From Halomonas cupida (GTDB taxonomy: Bacteria > Pseudomonadota > Gammaproteobacteria > Pseudomonadales > Halomonadaceae), in the NCBI RefSeq assembly GCF_900142755.1, contig NZ_FRCA01000001.1:879281-943280 (forward strand): DNA of 64,000 bases, written 5' to 3'. Shown here one piece after another: positions 34,498 to 43,769 of the stretch; positions within the stretch are counted from its first letter, which is position 1, and each line of letters begins with the position of its first letter. The position numbers and the translations under genes were made by a program. Under the pieces are notes generated by a model. The model was not told the DNA's origin. It saw nothing but the letters and a program-made list of their open reading frames with translations, and did not search any database.

Positions 34498-35790
34498 ATG
34501 CGCGTGATGATTCACGGCAGCGAGCTTTCGGCGGCGACTGCCGCAGCCGCGTTGTCCTGGGTCGGGCATCAGGTCTGCTGGCAACCCTCGGGCATCTCCT
34601 GGGAGGAATTGCAGCGCAGTGGCTGGTTGGCCCGAGAGCCTCTACTGACACAGTACATCGAGGAGGCCCTGGCCCGAGGACAGTTGCACATTGGTGATCA
34701 GCCGAACCCGTCCGACTCATCACTTGACGTTCTGTGGTTGGCCTTGTCTCCCGGACAGCGCGACGAGGCCTCTCGGCTGGTGGAAGATGCCACCGAGCAG
34801 TTGGGGCCTCGGTCGATCGTGGTCAACAACTCGACCTTCCCGGTCGGAGATACCGAGCGCCTCGAGGCACAGGTTGCTGACCGCGGTGCGGTTGCCGTTG
34901 CGCTGGCGGATACGCTGGAGGAAGGCCGAGCCTGGGAAACCTTTACCCGTGCCCGCCGCTGGTTGCTGGGCTGTGACGATGATCGTGCAGAACAGCAGGT
35001 GCGTGAGCTGATGCGTGCCTTCAATCGGCGTCACGAGGTGTTCCAGCGCATGCCACGCCGCGCCGCGGAACTGACCAAGCTGGCGATCAACGGCATGCTG
35101 GCGACGCGGATCAGTTACATGAATGAAATGGCCGGTCTTGCTGACACCCTCGGCGTAGATGTCGAGCATGTTCGCCAGGGAATGGGCGCCGATCCACGTA
35201 TCGGCTATGAATACCTGTACCCCGGCTGCGGTTTTGGCGGTCCCAATTTCAGCCGCGACTTGATGGGACTAGCGGATGTCCAGTCTGCAAGTGGCCGCCA
35301 CTCCGAGCTGCTCGACCAGGTGCTCGAGATCAACGAGCACAAGAAGGAGACGCTGTTCCGCAAGCTCTGGACCCATTTCCATGGGCGTCTGGAAGGGCGA
35401 CGAGTCGCCATCTGGGGTGCGGCATTCAAACCGGGAACCGCCCGGATCGACCAGGCACCGGTGCTGACCTTGCTGCGCGCACTCTTCGCCCAGGGGGTGC
35501 ATGTGCGACTGCACGATCCGGCAGCGCTTCCGGCGGTGCGTGAGGAGGTGGGAGATCACCCGTTATTGACGTTGTGTGAGGGAGAACCCATCGAGGCCTG
35601 TGAGGATGTCGATGCCCTGATGCTGGTCACCGAGTGGAAGGCCTATTGGAACCCTGACTGGCAGGCCTTGAGCAAGTGCCTTTCCGAACGTCTGTTGCTG
35701 GATGGGCGCAATATCTACGACCCACAATACGTTGCTGCCCAGGGGCTCCACTATCGTGGAATCGGGCGGCGTGCAGATCCTGCGCACTGA
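34498..35790 (+). CDS. UDP-glucose dehydrogenase homologue lacking the catalytic cysteine
   Basis: A 430-residue member of the UDP-glucose/GDP-mannose dehydrogenase superfamily by length and overall order: ELTKLAINGMLATRISYMNE (Lys194 and Asn198 of the middle domain), GFGGPNFSRD and the C-terminal WGAAFKPGT. Three key parts are changed. The N-terminal dinucleotide loop reads VMIHGSELSAATAA instead of GxGxxG. The catalytic Cys is Asn250 (GGPNFSRD where family members have GG-C-x-PKD), although Asp254 remains. The UDP-binding TDDxRExP segment is TARIDQAP. Classical UDP-glucuronate formation is therefore unlikely. It may be an inactive or regulatory partner of GalU; that is inference. Confidence 0.85.
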   Translation: MRVMIHGSELSAATAAAALSWVGHQVCWQPSGISWEELQRSGWLAREPLLTQYIEEALARGQLHIGDQPNPSDSSLDVLWLALSPGQRDEASRLVEDATEQLGPRSIVVNNSTFPVGDTERLEAQVADRGAVAVALADTLEEGRAWETFTRARRWLLGCDDDRAEQQVRELMRAFNRRHEVFQRMPRRAAELTKLAINGMLATRISYMNEMAGLADTLGVDVEHVRQGMGADPRIGYEYLYPGCGFGGPNFSRDLMGLADVQSASGRHSELLDQVLEINEHKKETLFRKLWTHFHGRLEGRRVAIWGAAFKPGTARIDQAPVLTLLRALFAQGVHVRLHDPAALPAVREEVGDHPLLTLCEGEPIEACEDVDALMLVTEWKAYWNPDWQALSKCLSERLLLDGRNIYDPQYVAAQGLHYRGIGRRADPAH

Positions 35791-35830
35791 AATGGATCCT
35801 GCCAGCGGTTATCCTTGCGATTGATGAAAG

Positions 35831-35864
35831 ACCAGAGCGGCGCCCATTCGGGCGCCGCTCTGGT
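35831..35864. terminator. Terminator hairpin between ugd-like gene and SOD gene
   Basis: A perfect 15-bp stem, ACCAGAGCGGCGCCC (35831-35845) with its complement at 35850-35864, loop ATTC, followed by TTCGAAC on the plus strand. It lies between convergent genes. Confidence 0.83.
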
Positions 35865-35888
35865 TTCGAACATCCACAAGCGGCCACA

Positions 35889-36497
35889 TCATTGAGCAGG
35901 CGGGGCGATCGAGATGGGGTTGAGATCATTCTGAGTAACGAAGTCCCAGTTGATCAGCGAACGGATAGCCTTTAGATAAGCCGCGCGATCATTCTGGTAA
36001 TCGAGATACCACGCATGTTCCCAGAGGTCGATTCCGAGCAGCGGTGTTCGGTCAGCGGCCAGTGCTGTCTGTCCGTCGCCAGTGATGATGATTTCCAGTG
36101 GTCCCCGGGATCGGCGAACCAGCCACAGCCAGCCACTGCCGAAGTGATTCAGTGCCGCTGCCTCGATGGCGTCATGCAGGGCGGAAAGCGAGCCGAAGGT
36201 AGTATCGATATCGGCGCCGAGACGAGCATCCGGTGTGGCGCTTCCCCAGGGGGAAAGGCAATGCCAGTAGAAGGTATGGTTCCAGGCTTCGGCGGCCAGC
36301 CACGCAAGCTCTTCATCCTCTGACCACAGCAGCAATTCCAGTGAACCTGCCGTCTGGCCGGTGTTTTCCAGCCGAGCATTCAGGCGTTTGAGGCAGGCGA
36401 GATGATGGCCCGAGTAATGGGCATCCAACGTTGTGGCCGATAGATGAGGTTCAAGGGAGTGTCGATCATAGGGCAATGCCGGGAGCTCGAAGCTCAT
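35889..36497 (-). CDS. sodB: Fe/Mn superoxide dismutase family protein with altered second-sphere residues
   Basis: A 202-residue cytoplasmic SOD homologue beginning MSFELPALPYDRHSLEPHLS like E. coli SodB. The metal ligands are kept: His27, His74 (EAWNHTFYW), and Asp and His in GIDLWEHAWYLDY. Aligned without gaps to my recollection of E. coli SodB, Tyr35 is Cys, Gln70 is Glu, and YGKHH is YSGHH. Tyr35 and Gln70 shape proton transfer and metal tuning in the family, so activity or metal choice may differ. The start ATG follows GAGGAA; an in-frame ATG at 36668 would add 57 residues with no similarity. It may be a second SOD rather than the main one. Confidence 0.88.
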   Translation of the reverse strand: MSFELPALPYDRHSLEPHLSATTLDAHYSGHHLACLKRLNARLENTGQTAGSLELLLWSEDEELAWLAAEAWNHTFYWHCLSPWGSATPDARLGADIDTTFGSLSALHDAIEAAALNHFGSGWLWLVRRSRGPLEIIITGDGQTALAADRTPLLGIDLWEHAWYLDYQNDRAAYLKAIRSLINWDFVTQNDLNPISIAPPAQ

Positions 36498-36838
36498 ACA
36501 GGCTTCCTCGTCGATTGCGAAAGTCAGAGATGGCGGCCGGTGACCATAACGTTCCGACGCCGAATTCGCCAGCCAGAGTAATGTCAATACAGAATTGAAC
36601 TGACAATGGCACGAATGGGCGTGCGCTTCGCTGGCGAAAAAACTTACACTATCAGTAAGCTGGTGCATTTCCCAGGGCAGGGAGCGAATGTCGGCAAGCC
36701 GACGTTCTGTATCCGGGCCGGCGCTACGTTCAGGGACACTGCGCCCCGACCTCGACGTTCAGGCATGCAATGTCACGCAATTGCTGTCCGGACCTTACTG
36801 TCCTGAGCACAGACTTTGATTTGAACGAGGAGAACAGA
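36498..36838. other. Divergent intergenic region SOD / coiled-coil protein
   Basis: 341 bases that should hold both promoters. A small dyad, CTTAC-actatca-GTAAG (36643-36659), is the only regular structure I see. The sequence is otherwise plain, with no gene or strong promoter. Confidence 0.45.
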
Positions 36839-37678
36839 ATGCCACAGCCACCAGACACCAGACAGGGGGCGCAGCCGATAGTGGCGGACCCTGGAGAGAG
36901 TGTGTCGGCCACGCGTTATCTCCGGCCGCGAGGCCCCAGAGTCTGGCCACTATGGTTTTTGATTCTGTTACTGTGCGGGACAGTGGCTGCTGGCGGTTGG
37001 TTTGCGTGGCAGGAACGCCAGTCCTTTCGACAGGAGATCACCCGTCTCGAAGCGGATGTTTCCAATATGCATGCCCGCTTTGACGCCGAGGATGGTCGTG
37101 GTGATGTTATTGGTGACTTTCATCGGCGCCTCGATCAGCTCGAAGAGCAACAACAGTCACTGTTGACTGTGCAGCAACAGCTAAAGGATCAGGCTGATGA
37201 ACAGCGTGTCGAGAGTACGCAACAGTTTACCCAACAGCTTCAGGAGCTGACGGAAGTTCAGCAGGATCTCACCCAGCAGATGGATACTCTGGAAACGACA
37301 TTGACAGCAACACGCACCTCCCTTGCTGCGGTCGAGCAGGCCGGGGACGCGGCTCGTGGGGCGCTGGATTCGCGAGTGTCCAGGTTGGACGATGCGCGAG
37401 AGTCCCAGGCTGGACGTGTCGCTTCCCTGACCACGAGAGTCGATGAGGTTGTCAGTCGTCTGGATACACGTCTGGGGCAGATGATTCCCGACCTTGAATC
37501 CCTTGGTGATGAGCTGCAGAACACATCCACTGCCGTTGAAGCCATGGGGCATTCATTGGAAGATGAGCAGGAGCAGCAAGACGCTCTCGAAAGGCGCCTG
37601 GATGATCTGGTGACGCAGGTACAGGAGTTGAATCGCAGCCAATTGGCATTGACAGCCCAACTCGAAGCGCTGCGCTGA
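36839..37678 (+). CDS. Single-pass membrane protein with long coiled coil, unknown function
   Basis: A 279-residue protein I do not recognise. An N-terminal cytoplasmic stretch of about 35 residues precedes one membrane helix (WPLWFLILLLCGTVAAGGWF, about 38-57). The rest, about 60-279, is almost wholly predicted coiled coil rich in Gln, Glu, Leu and Asp and probably lies in the periplasm. The start follows GAGGAG. It is 34 bases upstream of tamA, so it is likely in the tamAB operon and could be an accessory of the translocation and assembly module; this is inferred from position only. Confidence 0.85.
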   Translation: MPQPPDTRQGAQPIVADPGESVSATRYLRPRGPRVWPLWFLILLLCGTVAAGGWFAWQERQSFRQEITRLEADVSNMHARFDAEDGRGDVIGDFHRRLDQLEEQQQSLLTVQQQLKDQADEQRVESTQQFTQQLQELTEVQQDLTQQMDTLETTLTATRTSLAAVEQAGDAARGALDSRVSRLDDARESQAGRVASLTTRVDEVVSRLDTRLGQMIPDLESLGDELQNTSTAVEAMGHSLEDEQEQQDALERRLDDLVTQVQELNRSQLALTAQLEALR

Positions 37679-37712
37679 ACGGCACCACCGCCACCGTCAG
37701 GAAGTGAGGATT

Positions 37713-39581
37713 ATGGATAATCGTCGACCCTTGCAAGGGGGACTGCTGTACTGGGGATCGGCTCTGGTGATGCTGACCATTCCCGTGTCCGCGTTGGCAC
37801 TTGACGCGGAAATCGAGGGTATCGAAGGGGATATGGCCGACAACGTCGAGATCTACCTGAAGAACCTCGACGGTAGCGAATACAGTGTCAATCGCCTTCG
37901 AGCGGAGGTCATGCGCCTTACTCAAGAGGCCATGCGCGTCTATGGCTACTACGAACCGCAGATCGAGATGCAGTTCGACGACGAGGAGACTCCCGAGGAG
38001 GTGGCGCTGGTCATCGACAAGGGCGAGCCGGTCAGGCTGGAGGTGATCGACTTCACTCTGGCGGGAGATGCCGCCAACGACGAGCCATTCCAGCAGGCCA
38101 TCGACGACTATCCACAACAGCTTGATGATGTACTGCTGCACGAGCCCTACGATAGCCTGAAGGGGCGCTTGCAGGCCTTGAACATCCAACGTGGATACTT
38201 CGATTGGCAGTTTACCGACGAGCGAATGGAAATCCGTCCCTGGGCCCACAGCGCGCGCCTGTACCTCGGCATCGATAGTGGCCCGCGTTATCGTTTCGGC
38301 AAGGTTGCGATCCATGGCAACCATATCCTTGAAGAGCGTCTACGCAATCTGAAACCGTTTGATTACGGCGATCCCTACCTGGCCAGCGAGGTGGCGGAGT
38401 TCAACAACGAGCTCGGTTCCACTGAATGGTTCGGGTCGATCAGCGTGCGTCCACGGCTTGATCGCCAGAAAGGCGCTCTGGCACTTCCCGAGCACGACTC
38501 CTGGTGGTCAGCTCTCGATGTCGAAGAGATTCCCATGCCTGAGCAGGGGCCGAGAATCAACCGTCAGGCACTGGTGTCGGCGACGTCGCTGTATTCACCT
38601 GAACAACCCTATATGCCGATCGATGTCGTGGTGACACCGGCGGATCGCCATCAGTTCGAGACCGGTATCGGCTACGCCACGGATGTCGGTCCGCGCCTGC
38701 AGTTCTCATGGGAGCAGCCCTGGATCAACCGCTACGGGCATAGCCTCGATCACAAACTGTACCTGTCCGGCCCGGACCAGCAATTCAGCGGCACCTACAA
38801 TATCCCGCTGGATGACCCGCTGCGTGACAGCTATCGGCTCCAGTACGGCTTGCGCAACCAGGATATCGAGGACACCGAGAGCTTCGAGAGCACCATCGAC
38901 TTCGGGCGCCACTGGGTATTCGACAATGACTGGGAACAGACCATCTATCTGCGTGCCACCTACGAGGACTTTACCCAGGGTAATGAATCGAATCAGGTGC
39001 TGCTGCTGTACCCGGGGGTGCAGTGGACGCGGACGCGAACACGTAACCCACAGTTCCCGACCTGGGGGGACCGCCAGACACTGAACCTGCAGTACTCCAG
39101 TGAGGCCTGGGGATCCGATGCAGAGTTCTTCCGCATGACAGGGGACACGGCCTGGATCCGCAAATGGGGCGATGACAACCGCTTTATCGGCCGCCTGGGT
39201 GTCGGCATGATCGAGACCGACGACTTCTCCAATATTCCACCGTCGCTGCGCTTCTTCACCGGGGGGGATACCACGGTCAGAGGCTATAGCTATGAATCGC
39301 TGTCACCGGAAGACGAGAACGGCAAGCTGACGGGGGGCCAGAACCTGTTGGCAGGTAGTGTCGAGGCCCAGCGCCGCATTACCGGCAAGTGGTGGGGAGC
39401 CGTATTCTTCGATGCCGGTGATGCTTTCACTGATTGGTGGCCGGACGAGGTGAACAAGAGTGCAGGTCTCGGGGTACGCTGGATCTCTCCGGTAGGACCG
39501 ATTCGCCTTGACCTGGCGCACCCCTTTGATGATGACGACAACAGTGTGCGATTCCATTTCGCCATTGGTCCCGAATTCTGA
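37713..39581 (+). CDS. tamA: Translocation and assembly module outer-membrane protein TamA
   Basis: An Omp85-family outer-membrane protein, 622 residues. A signal peptide (ends near VSALA, residue about 29) is followed by three POTRA domains (about 30-260; the third starts near RYRFGKVAIHGNHI) and a C-terminal beta barrel. The barrel carries FFTGGDTTVRGYSYESLSP, the Omp85 VRGY-type lid motif, and GLGVRWISPVGPIRLDLAHP, ending in Phe. The ATG at 37713 follows GTGAGGATT. With TamB it exports or assembles autotransporters or phospholipids. It lies 39 bases before tamB. Confidence 0.95.
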   Translation: MDNRRPLQGGLLYWGSALVMLTIPVSALALDAEIEGIEGDMADNVEIYLKNLDGSEYSVNRLRAEVMRLTQEAMRVYGYYEPQIEMQFDDEETPEEVALVIDKGEPVRLEVIDFTLAGDAANDEPFQQAIDDYPQQLDDVLLHEPYDSLKGRLQALNIQRGYFDWQFTDERMEIRPWAHSARLYLGIDSGPRYRFGKVAIHGNHILEERLRNLKPFDYGDPYLASEVAEFNNELGSTEWFGSISVRPRLDRQKGALALPEHDSWWSALDVEEIPMPEQGPRINRQALVSATSLYSPEQPYMPIDVVVTPADRHQFETGIGYATDVGPRLQFSWEQPWINRYGHSLDHKLYLSGPDQQFSGTYNIPLDDPLRDSYRLQYGLRNQDIEDTESFESTIDFGRHWVFDNDWEQTIYLRATYEDFTQGNESNQVLLLYPGVQWTRTRTRNPQFPTWGDRQTLNLQYSSEAWGSDAEFFRMTGDTAWIRKWGDDNRFIGRLGVGMIETDDFSNIPPSLRFFTGGDTTVRGYSYESLSPEDENGKLTGGQNLLAGSVEAQRRITGKWWGAVFFDAGDAFTDWWPDEVNKSAGLGVRWISPVGPIRLDLAHPFDDDDNSVRFHFAIGPEF

Positions 39582-39620
39582 GTTGCGGGTAGCCCCGCCA
39601 ATAAGTTGACGAGAGCCCAA

Positions 39621-42600
39621 ATGAAGACAGGACGTTTTGCCTGGGCCGTGATCCGGCTGGTGATCTTTCTACCGCTATGGCTGCTTGGCCTGGCGCTGTT
39701 GCTGATCGGACTGGTGCTCAGTCCCTGGGGCACGAGAGTCGCTCTGGATCAGGGGGAAAACCTCGGTCTGCTGGAGTACGAGAGCGTTGAAGGTGCGCCG
39801 CTCGACAGCATGGAGCTTACCGGGTTTCGCCTTGAACTCGGAAGCACCCGTGTGGTGGTGGATGAGTTATCACTGGCCTGGGCGGAAGACTGCCTACTGG
39901 ATGGCCGGCTGTGTCTGGACCGTCTAGCGGTGACCGGTGCTGATGTTCGTATCGGAGCAAGCGAAGCGGAAGACGAACCTCCGGCCGAGGAGCCGCCGGC
40001 CGCCGGTGGCCTGCCCGATGTCGATCTGCCGTTCCCGATGGAAATTCGCGAAGTCAGCGTCAACGACGCTGCCGTATATCTTGACGATGGTACTCGCCTG
40101 GCGTGGCAGTCATTCACCACCGGCGCTATCGCCGAAACGGATACCATCAAGGTCCAGCCGACCCGACTTGCAGGGCTGAGGGTGACCTTGCCATTGACGC
40201 CAGGGGCGATGCTGGCTCTCAGTGCCTCGGAACATGACGGCCCCGTGGTCAACGCTCAGGCCATTGATGCCGCGCTTGATGTGGGCTCTCCGGTACCGGT
40301 AGAGGTACAGGGGCTGGCTACCAGGCCGTTACAGGAACGTGACCGTATCCAGTTGCCGGAGATTACCCTGCCTCTGGCAGTAGAGGTCCCGGAACTGGTG
40401 GTGGAGGACGCGGCAGTTGTTCAAGGGTCGAAGGAATATGGCGTAGAACGTCTGAACCTGTCGCTCAATGGGAAAGGTCAGACGGTTACGATCGAGCCGC
40501 TGGCGGTCTCGGCAGTGGAGGCTGACGCACGTCTGCAGGCCAATGTGACCCTGAGCGGTGATTACCCGCTGGATGCCTTGCTGGAAGCCGATCTCTATCT
40601 ACCCAACCGCTTCCCGGCGCTGGACGGCGAGCGGGTAGAGCTGCAATTGTCGGGAAACATGGCGGCACTGCAGGTCAACCTGGATCTTACCGGCCCGGTT
40701 GAGGCGAGACTTGATGCCCAGCTCGATACCCTGGCGCCGACGTTGCCGTTCGAGGCCAGCTTCTCCAGTCCTCATCTACAGTGGCCGTTGGAAGGCATGA
40801 AGGTTGGCGCGCCTGCCCCTGAGGAGAATGATGAGGGCAAGGAAGTCGGCGATGATGGTGAAAGCCCGAGTACTGATGATGGTGAAAGTCCGAGTACTAC
40901 GGCCGAGCAGCAGCCCTGGATCGCCAGAGATATCGATATCCAGACCTCAGGTAGCCTGATCGATCATCGGATCCAACTGGCATTGAATCTTGAAGGCCCG
41001 CAGTTGCCCGCCACTCAGATCGAGCTTGAAGGCGGCGGAGACTTCAACCATTTCCGTTGGTCGCCGCTATCGATGAGCATGGAGGCCGGTCAACTGTTGA
41101 CCGAAGGTGAGGTGAGCTGGGGCGAGGGGGTCGATGTTCAGGCCAGCCTGACGCTGGACTCGGTGAATCCAGCGCCCTTTGTCGAGGGACTCGAGGGCGA
41201 CCTCAACGGACAGGCCGAGGTGGCCTTCCGTCAGACTGAGGACGGCTGGGAGCTGGATGTTCCGCTGCTCGACATCAGCGGCACCCTCGATGAACGCCAA
41301 CTTGCGTTGACTGGCGAGCTTTCCGGCAACAGCGACATGCAATGGGATATCCGTAACGTCGATTTCCGCCAGGGTGAGAATCACATCAACCTCGCCGGTT
41401 TGATCAGCGAATCTCGGCTGGATATCGATGGCCGACTCAATCTACCCAATATGGCAGCCCTGTACCCCGGTTTGACCGGCAGTCTCAGCGGCGACATCGC
41501 TGCCGGAGGTAGCCTGAAGGCGCCACAACTGGATGTGTCGTTGGAAGGTTCAGGAACCGGTTTCGAGGATAACCGGGTCGGCCAGTTGGACCTGACCGCC
41601 CGAGTTGCTGGTCTTGAGGACCCGGAGCTCGACGTGCGCCTGGATGCCAGTGCGATTGAGGCGGGCGGCCAGCAATTCAACAGCGTGGATCTCGACCTGT
41701 CGGGGCGCCTTTCCAACCATCGCCTGGAGTTGCAGGTGGATGGTAGTGAGGACGGGCCTCTCAATAGCCTGCAGTTGGCACTGGATGGTGCCATGAATGC
41801 CGCTCGCGATCGCTACCGAGGCACCCTGTCGCCGCTGCAGGTCGTCTTGCCACAAGGCACCATTGAACTCGACCAGCCGCTGACCTTCGCTGCCAACCTC
41901 AACCAGTCTGCCGTGACAGCGGAACCTTTCTGCCTACGCCGGGAGCAGGGTGGCAATATCTGTGTCACGGAACCTCTCGAGGCGTCCGCAGATAATGGTC
42001 GTGTGGCCCTGGCGATCAATGAGTTGCCCATGGACCTGGTCAACGAATCACTGCCGGAAGGGTGGAGTATCGACGGTGATACCCAGGCACAGTTCACAGC
42101 GGGTTGGTCAGCGGGAGGAAGCCGCTGGCAGGCCGAGGCTGATCTCGGTAGCGATATCAGCGTGACTGGTGTGGACGCCTACGGAAAGGAGTGGACGGTT
42201 CCGGCCACCACGCTGTCTCTGCAGGTCGACGCCAGCGAAGCACGGGTCAATACCGACCTGGATCTGGCCCTGGCCGATAGCGGTAACCTTGGGCTCGAGC
42301 TGGTAGTCGATGACCCCCTCGGCACGGGTGCTCTCAGCGGCCAGCTGAGCCTCGATGATATTCGTCTCGCCCCCTATCGTCCTCTGGCTGTTGGACTTGA
42401 CCAACTGGAAGGGGCAATCAATGGCGATATCACCATTGCCGGAACGAGCTCTGCACCTGACCTGAGTGGCAACATCAACCTGTCGGGACTGCGTGTACAT
42501 GGTTCGGATATACCGGTCGCCGTCACCGACGGTAACCTCGATATCCGTCTGGCCGGTGAGCGTGCCGATATCTCGGGCTACGTAAACGCCGAGCAAGGCC

Positions 42601-43688
42601 GTCTGAACATTGATGGTGACGCCAGTTGGCCGGACGGCAGCTGGGAGGCCAATGTGGCGCTGTCCGCTGTACAGGACCCGCTGCTGGCGACCATGCCGGC
42701 CTTCGGACGCATCAAACTGGCCCCGGACCTCACCATCAGTGCCAACCCTTCGCGACTGCGGGTACGTGGCGAGGTCACCATCCCCTGGGCCCGTCTTGAA
42801 GTGGGGCAGGTTCCCCCCTCGGCGGTCTCACCCAGCGGCGATGAAATCATCATCACTCGCGAGATGGACGAAGCGGCAAGAGAGGCAGAAGAAGCCGCCG
42901 CTGAAGCCGAGCCCGGTGCATCCACCGCCGAAGCAATGGCCGATGCCGGTATGGCCATCGACATCCGTATCAAGTTGATACTCGGCCGCGATGTGCAGTT
43001 GAGTGCCTATGGCCTCGAAACAGAGCTGGGAGGCACACTCGAGGTAATCCAGAGCGATGGACCTCTGGAGCTGTATGGCGAAGTCAATCTGATTGATGGG
43101 CGCTTCCGTGCCTATGGACAGGACCTCCATATCCGGGAAGGCAACATCGTCTTCGGTGGCGCACCGGGCCAGCCACTACTGGACTTCGAAGCGATCCGCA
43201 ACCCGGCCAACACGGCGGATGGTGTTATCGCGGGTCTGCGTGTGACGGGAGTCGCATCTCAGCCGGATCTGGAGATATTCTCGGAGCCGTCGATGGACGA
43301 GACGCGTGCACTGTCCTATGTGCTCACTGGTCGCTCGCCCGAAGATGGCGGTGGTGGCGGAAGTGGGGCGCTTACCTCAGCGTTGATCGGTATTACCCTC
43401 GGCAAGACCGGTGGTGCCGTGGGTGCTTTGGGTGAGAGCTTCGGCATCCAGGACCTGAGCCTCGATACCGCCGGCAGCGGGGAGGATAGTCAGGTAGTGG
43501 TCAGCGGTCGGCTTACCGACCGTCTCGAAGTGGGGTATGGCGTCGGCGTATTCTCGCCAATCGCCGAGCTGACCCTGACTTACCAACTGTGGCGAGACCT
43601 GTACCTCGAGGCGGTATCAGGTGCGGCTCAGGCGGTAGACCTGATCTATAGCTTCAGCTTCCCTGGTGATCCACCCGAAGTGCAGTGA
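39621..43688 (+). CDS. tamB: Translocation and assembly module inner-membrane protein TamB
   Basis: A 1355-residue AsmA-like/DUF490 protein with an N-terminal membrane anchor (VIRLVIFLPLWLLGLALLLI, about 10-30) and a long periplasmic beta-taco spanning to TamA. The conserved C-terminal DUF490 region is clear: INLSGLRVHGSDIPV, DVQLSAYGLETELGGTLEV, GEVNLIDGRFRAYGQDLHI, LSYVLTGRSPEDGG and a final YSFSF. An acidic insert with repeated DDGESPSTDDGESPSTT lies near residue 415. I use the ATG at 39621; a TTG five codons earlier is possible. Confidence 0.95.
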   Translation: MKTGRFAWAVIRLVIFLPLWLLGLALLLIGLVLSPWGTRVALDQGENLGLLEYESVEGAPLDSMELTGFRLELGSTRVVVDELSLAWAEDCLLDGRLCLDRLAVTGADVRIGASEAEDEPPAEEPPAAGGLPDVDLPFPMEIREVSVNDAAVYLDDGTRLAWQSFTTGAIAETDTIKVQPTRLAGLRVTLPLTPGAMLALSASEHDGPVVNAQAIDAALDVGSPVPVEVQGLATRPLQERDRIQLPEITLPLAVEVPELVVEDAAVVQGSKEYGVERLNLSLNGKGQTVTIEPLAVSAVEADARLQANVTLSGDYPLDALLEADLYLPNRFPALDGERVELQLSGNMAALQVNLDLTGPVEARLDAQLDTLAPTLPFEASFSSPHLQWPLEGMKVGAPAPEENDEGKEVGDDGESPSTDDGESPSTTAEQQPWIARDIDIQTSGSLIDHRIQLALNLEGPQLPATQIELEGGGDFNHFRWSPLSMSMEAGQLLTEGEVSWGEGVDVQASLTLDSVNPAPFVEGLEGDLNGQAEVAFRQTEDGWELDVPLLDISGTLDERQLALTGELSGNSDMQWDIRNVDFRQGENHINLAGLISESRLDIDGRLNLPNMAALYPGLTGSLSGDIAAGGSLKAPQLDVSLEGSGTGFEDNRVGQLDLTARVAGLEDPELDVRLDASAIEAGGQQFNSVDLDLSGRLSNHRLELQVDGSEDGPLNSLQLALDGAMNAARDRYRGTLSPLQVVLPQGTIELDQPLTFAANLNQSAVTAEPFCLRREQGGNICVTEPLEASADNGRVALAINELPMDLVNESLPEGWSIDGDTQAQFTAGWSAGGSRWQAEADLGSDISVTGVDAYGKEWTVPATTLSLQVDASEARVNTDLDLALADSGNLGLELVVDDPLGTGALSGQLSLDDIRLAPYRPLAVGLDQLEGAINGDITIAGTSSAPDLSGNINLSGLRVHGSDIPVAVTDGNLDIRLAGERADISGYVNAEQGRLNIDGDASWPDGSWEANVALSAVQDPLLATMPAFGRIKLAPDLTISANPSRLRVRGEVTIPWARLEVGQVPPSAVSPSGDEIIITREMDEAAREAEEAAAEAEPGASTAEAMADAGMAIDIRIKLILGRDVQLSAYGLETELGGTLEVIQSDGPLELYGEVNLIDGRFRAYGQDLHIREGNIVFGGAPGQPLLDFEAIRNPANTADGVIAGLRVTGVASQPDLEIFSEPSMDETRALSYVLTGRSPEDGGGGGSGALTSALIGITLGKTGGAVGALGESFGIQDLSLDTAGSGEDSQVVVSGRLTDRLEVGYGVGVFSPIAELTLTYQLWRDLYLEAVSGAAQAVDLIYSFSFPGDPPEVQ

Positions 43689-43693
43689 TCGAC

Positions 43694-43729
43694 AGCACGA
43701 CGCCCGGCCTGAAAGCCGGGCGTCGTGCT
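43694..43729. terminator. Terminator hairpin after tamB
   Basis: A perfect 15-bp stem, AGCACGACGCCCGGC (43694-43708) with its complement at 43715-43729, loop CTGAAA. It starts 6 bases after the tamB stop and lies between convergent genes. Confidence 0.85.
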
Positions 43730-43769
43730 TGCGGTGGTAGGGTGGGTGCGGGGAAATCGCGAACGAGAG

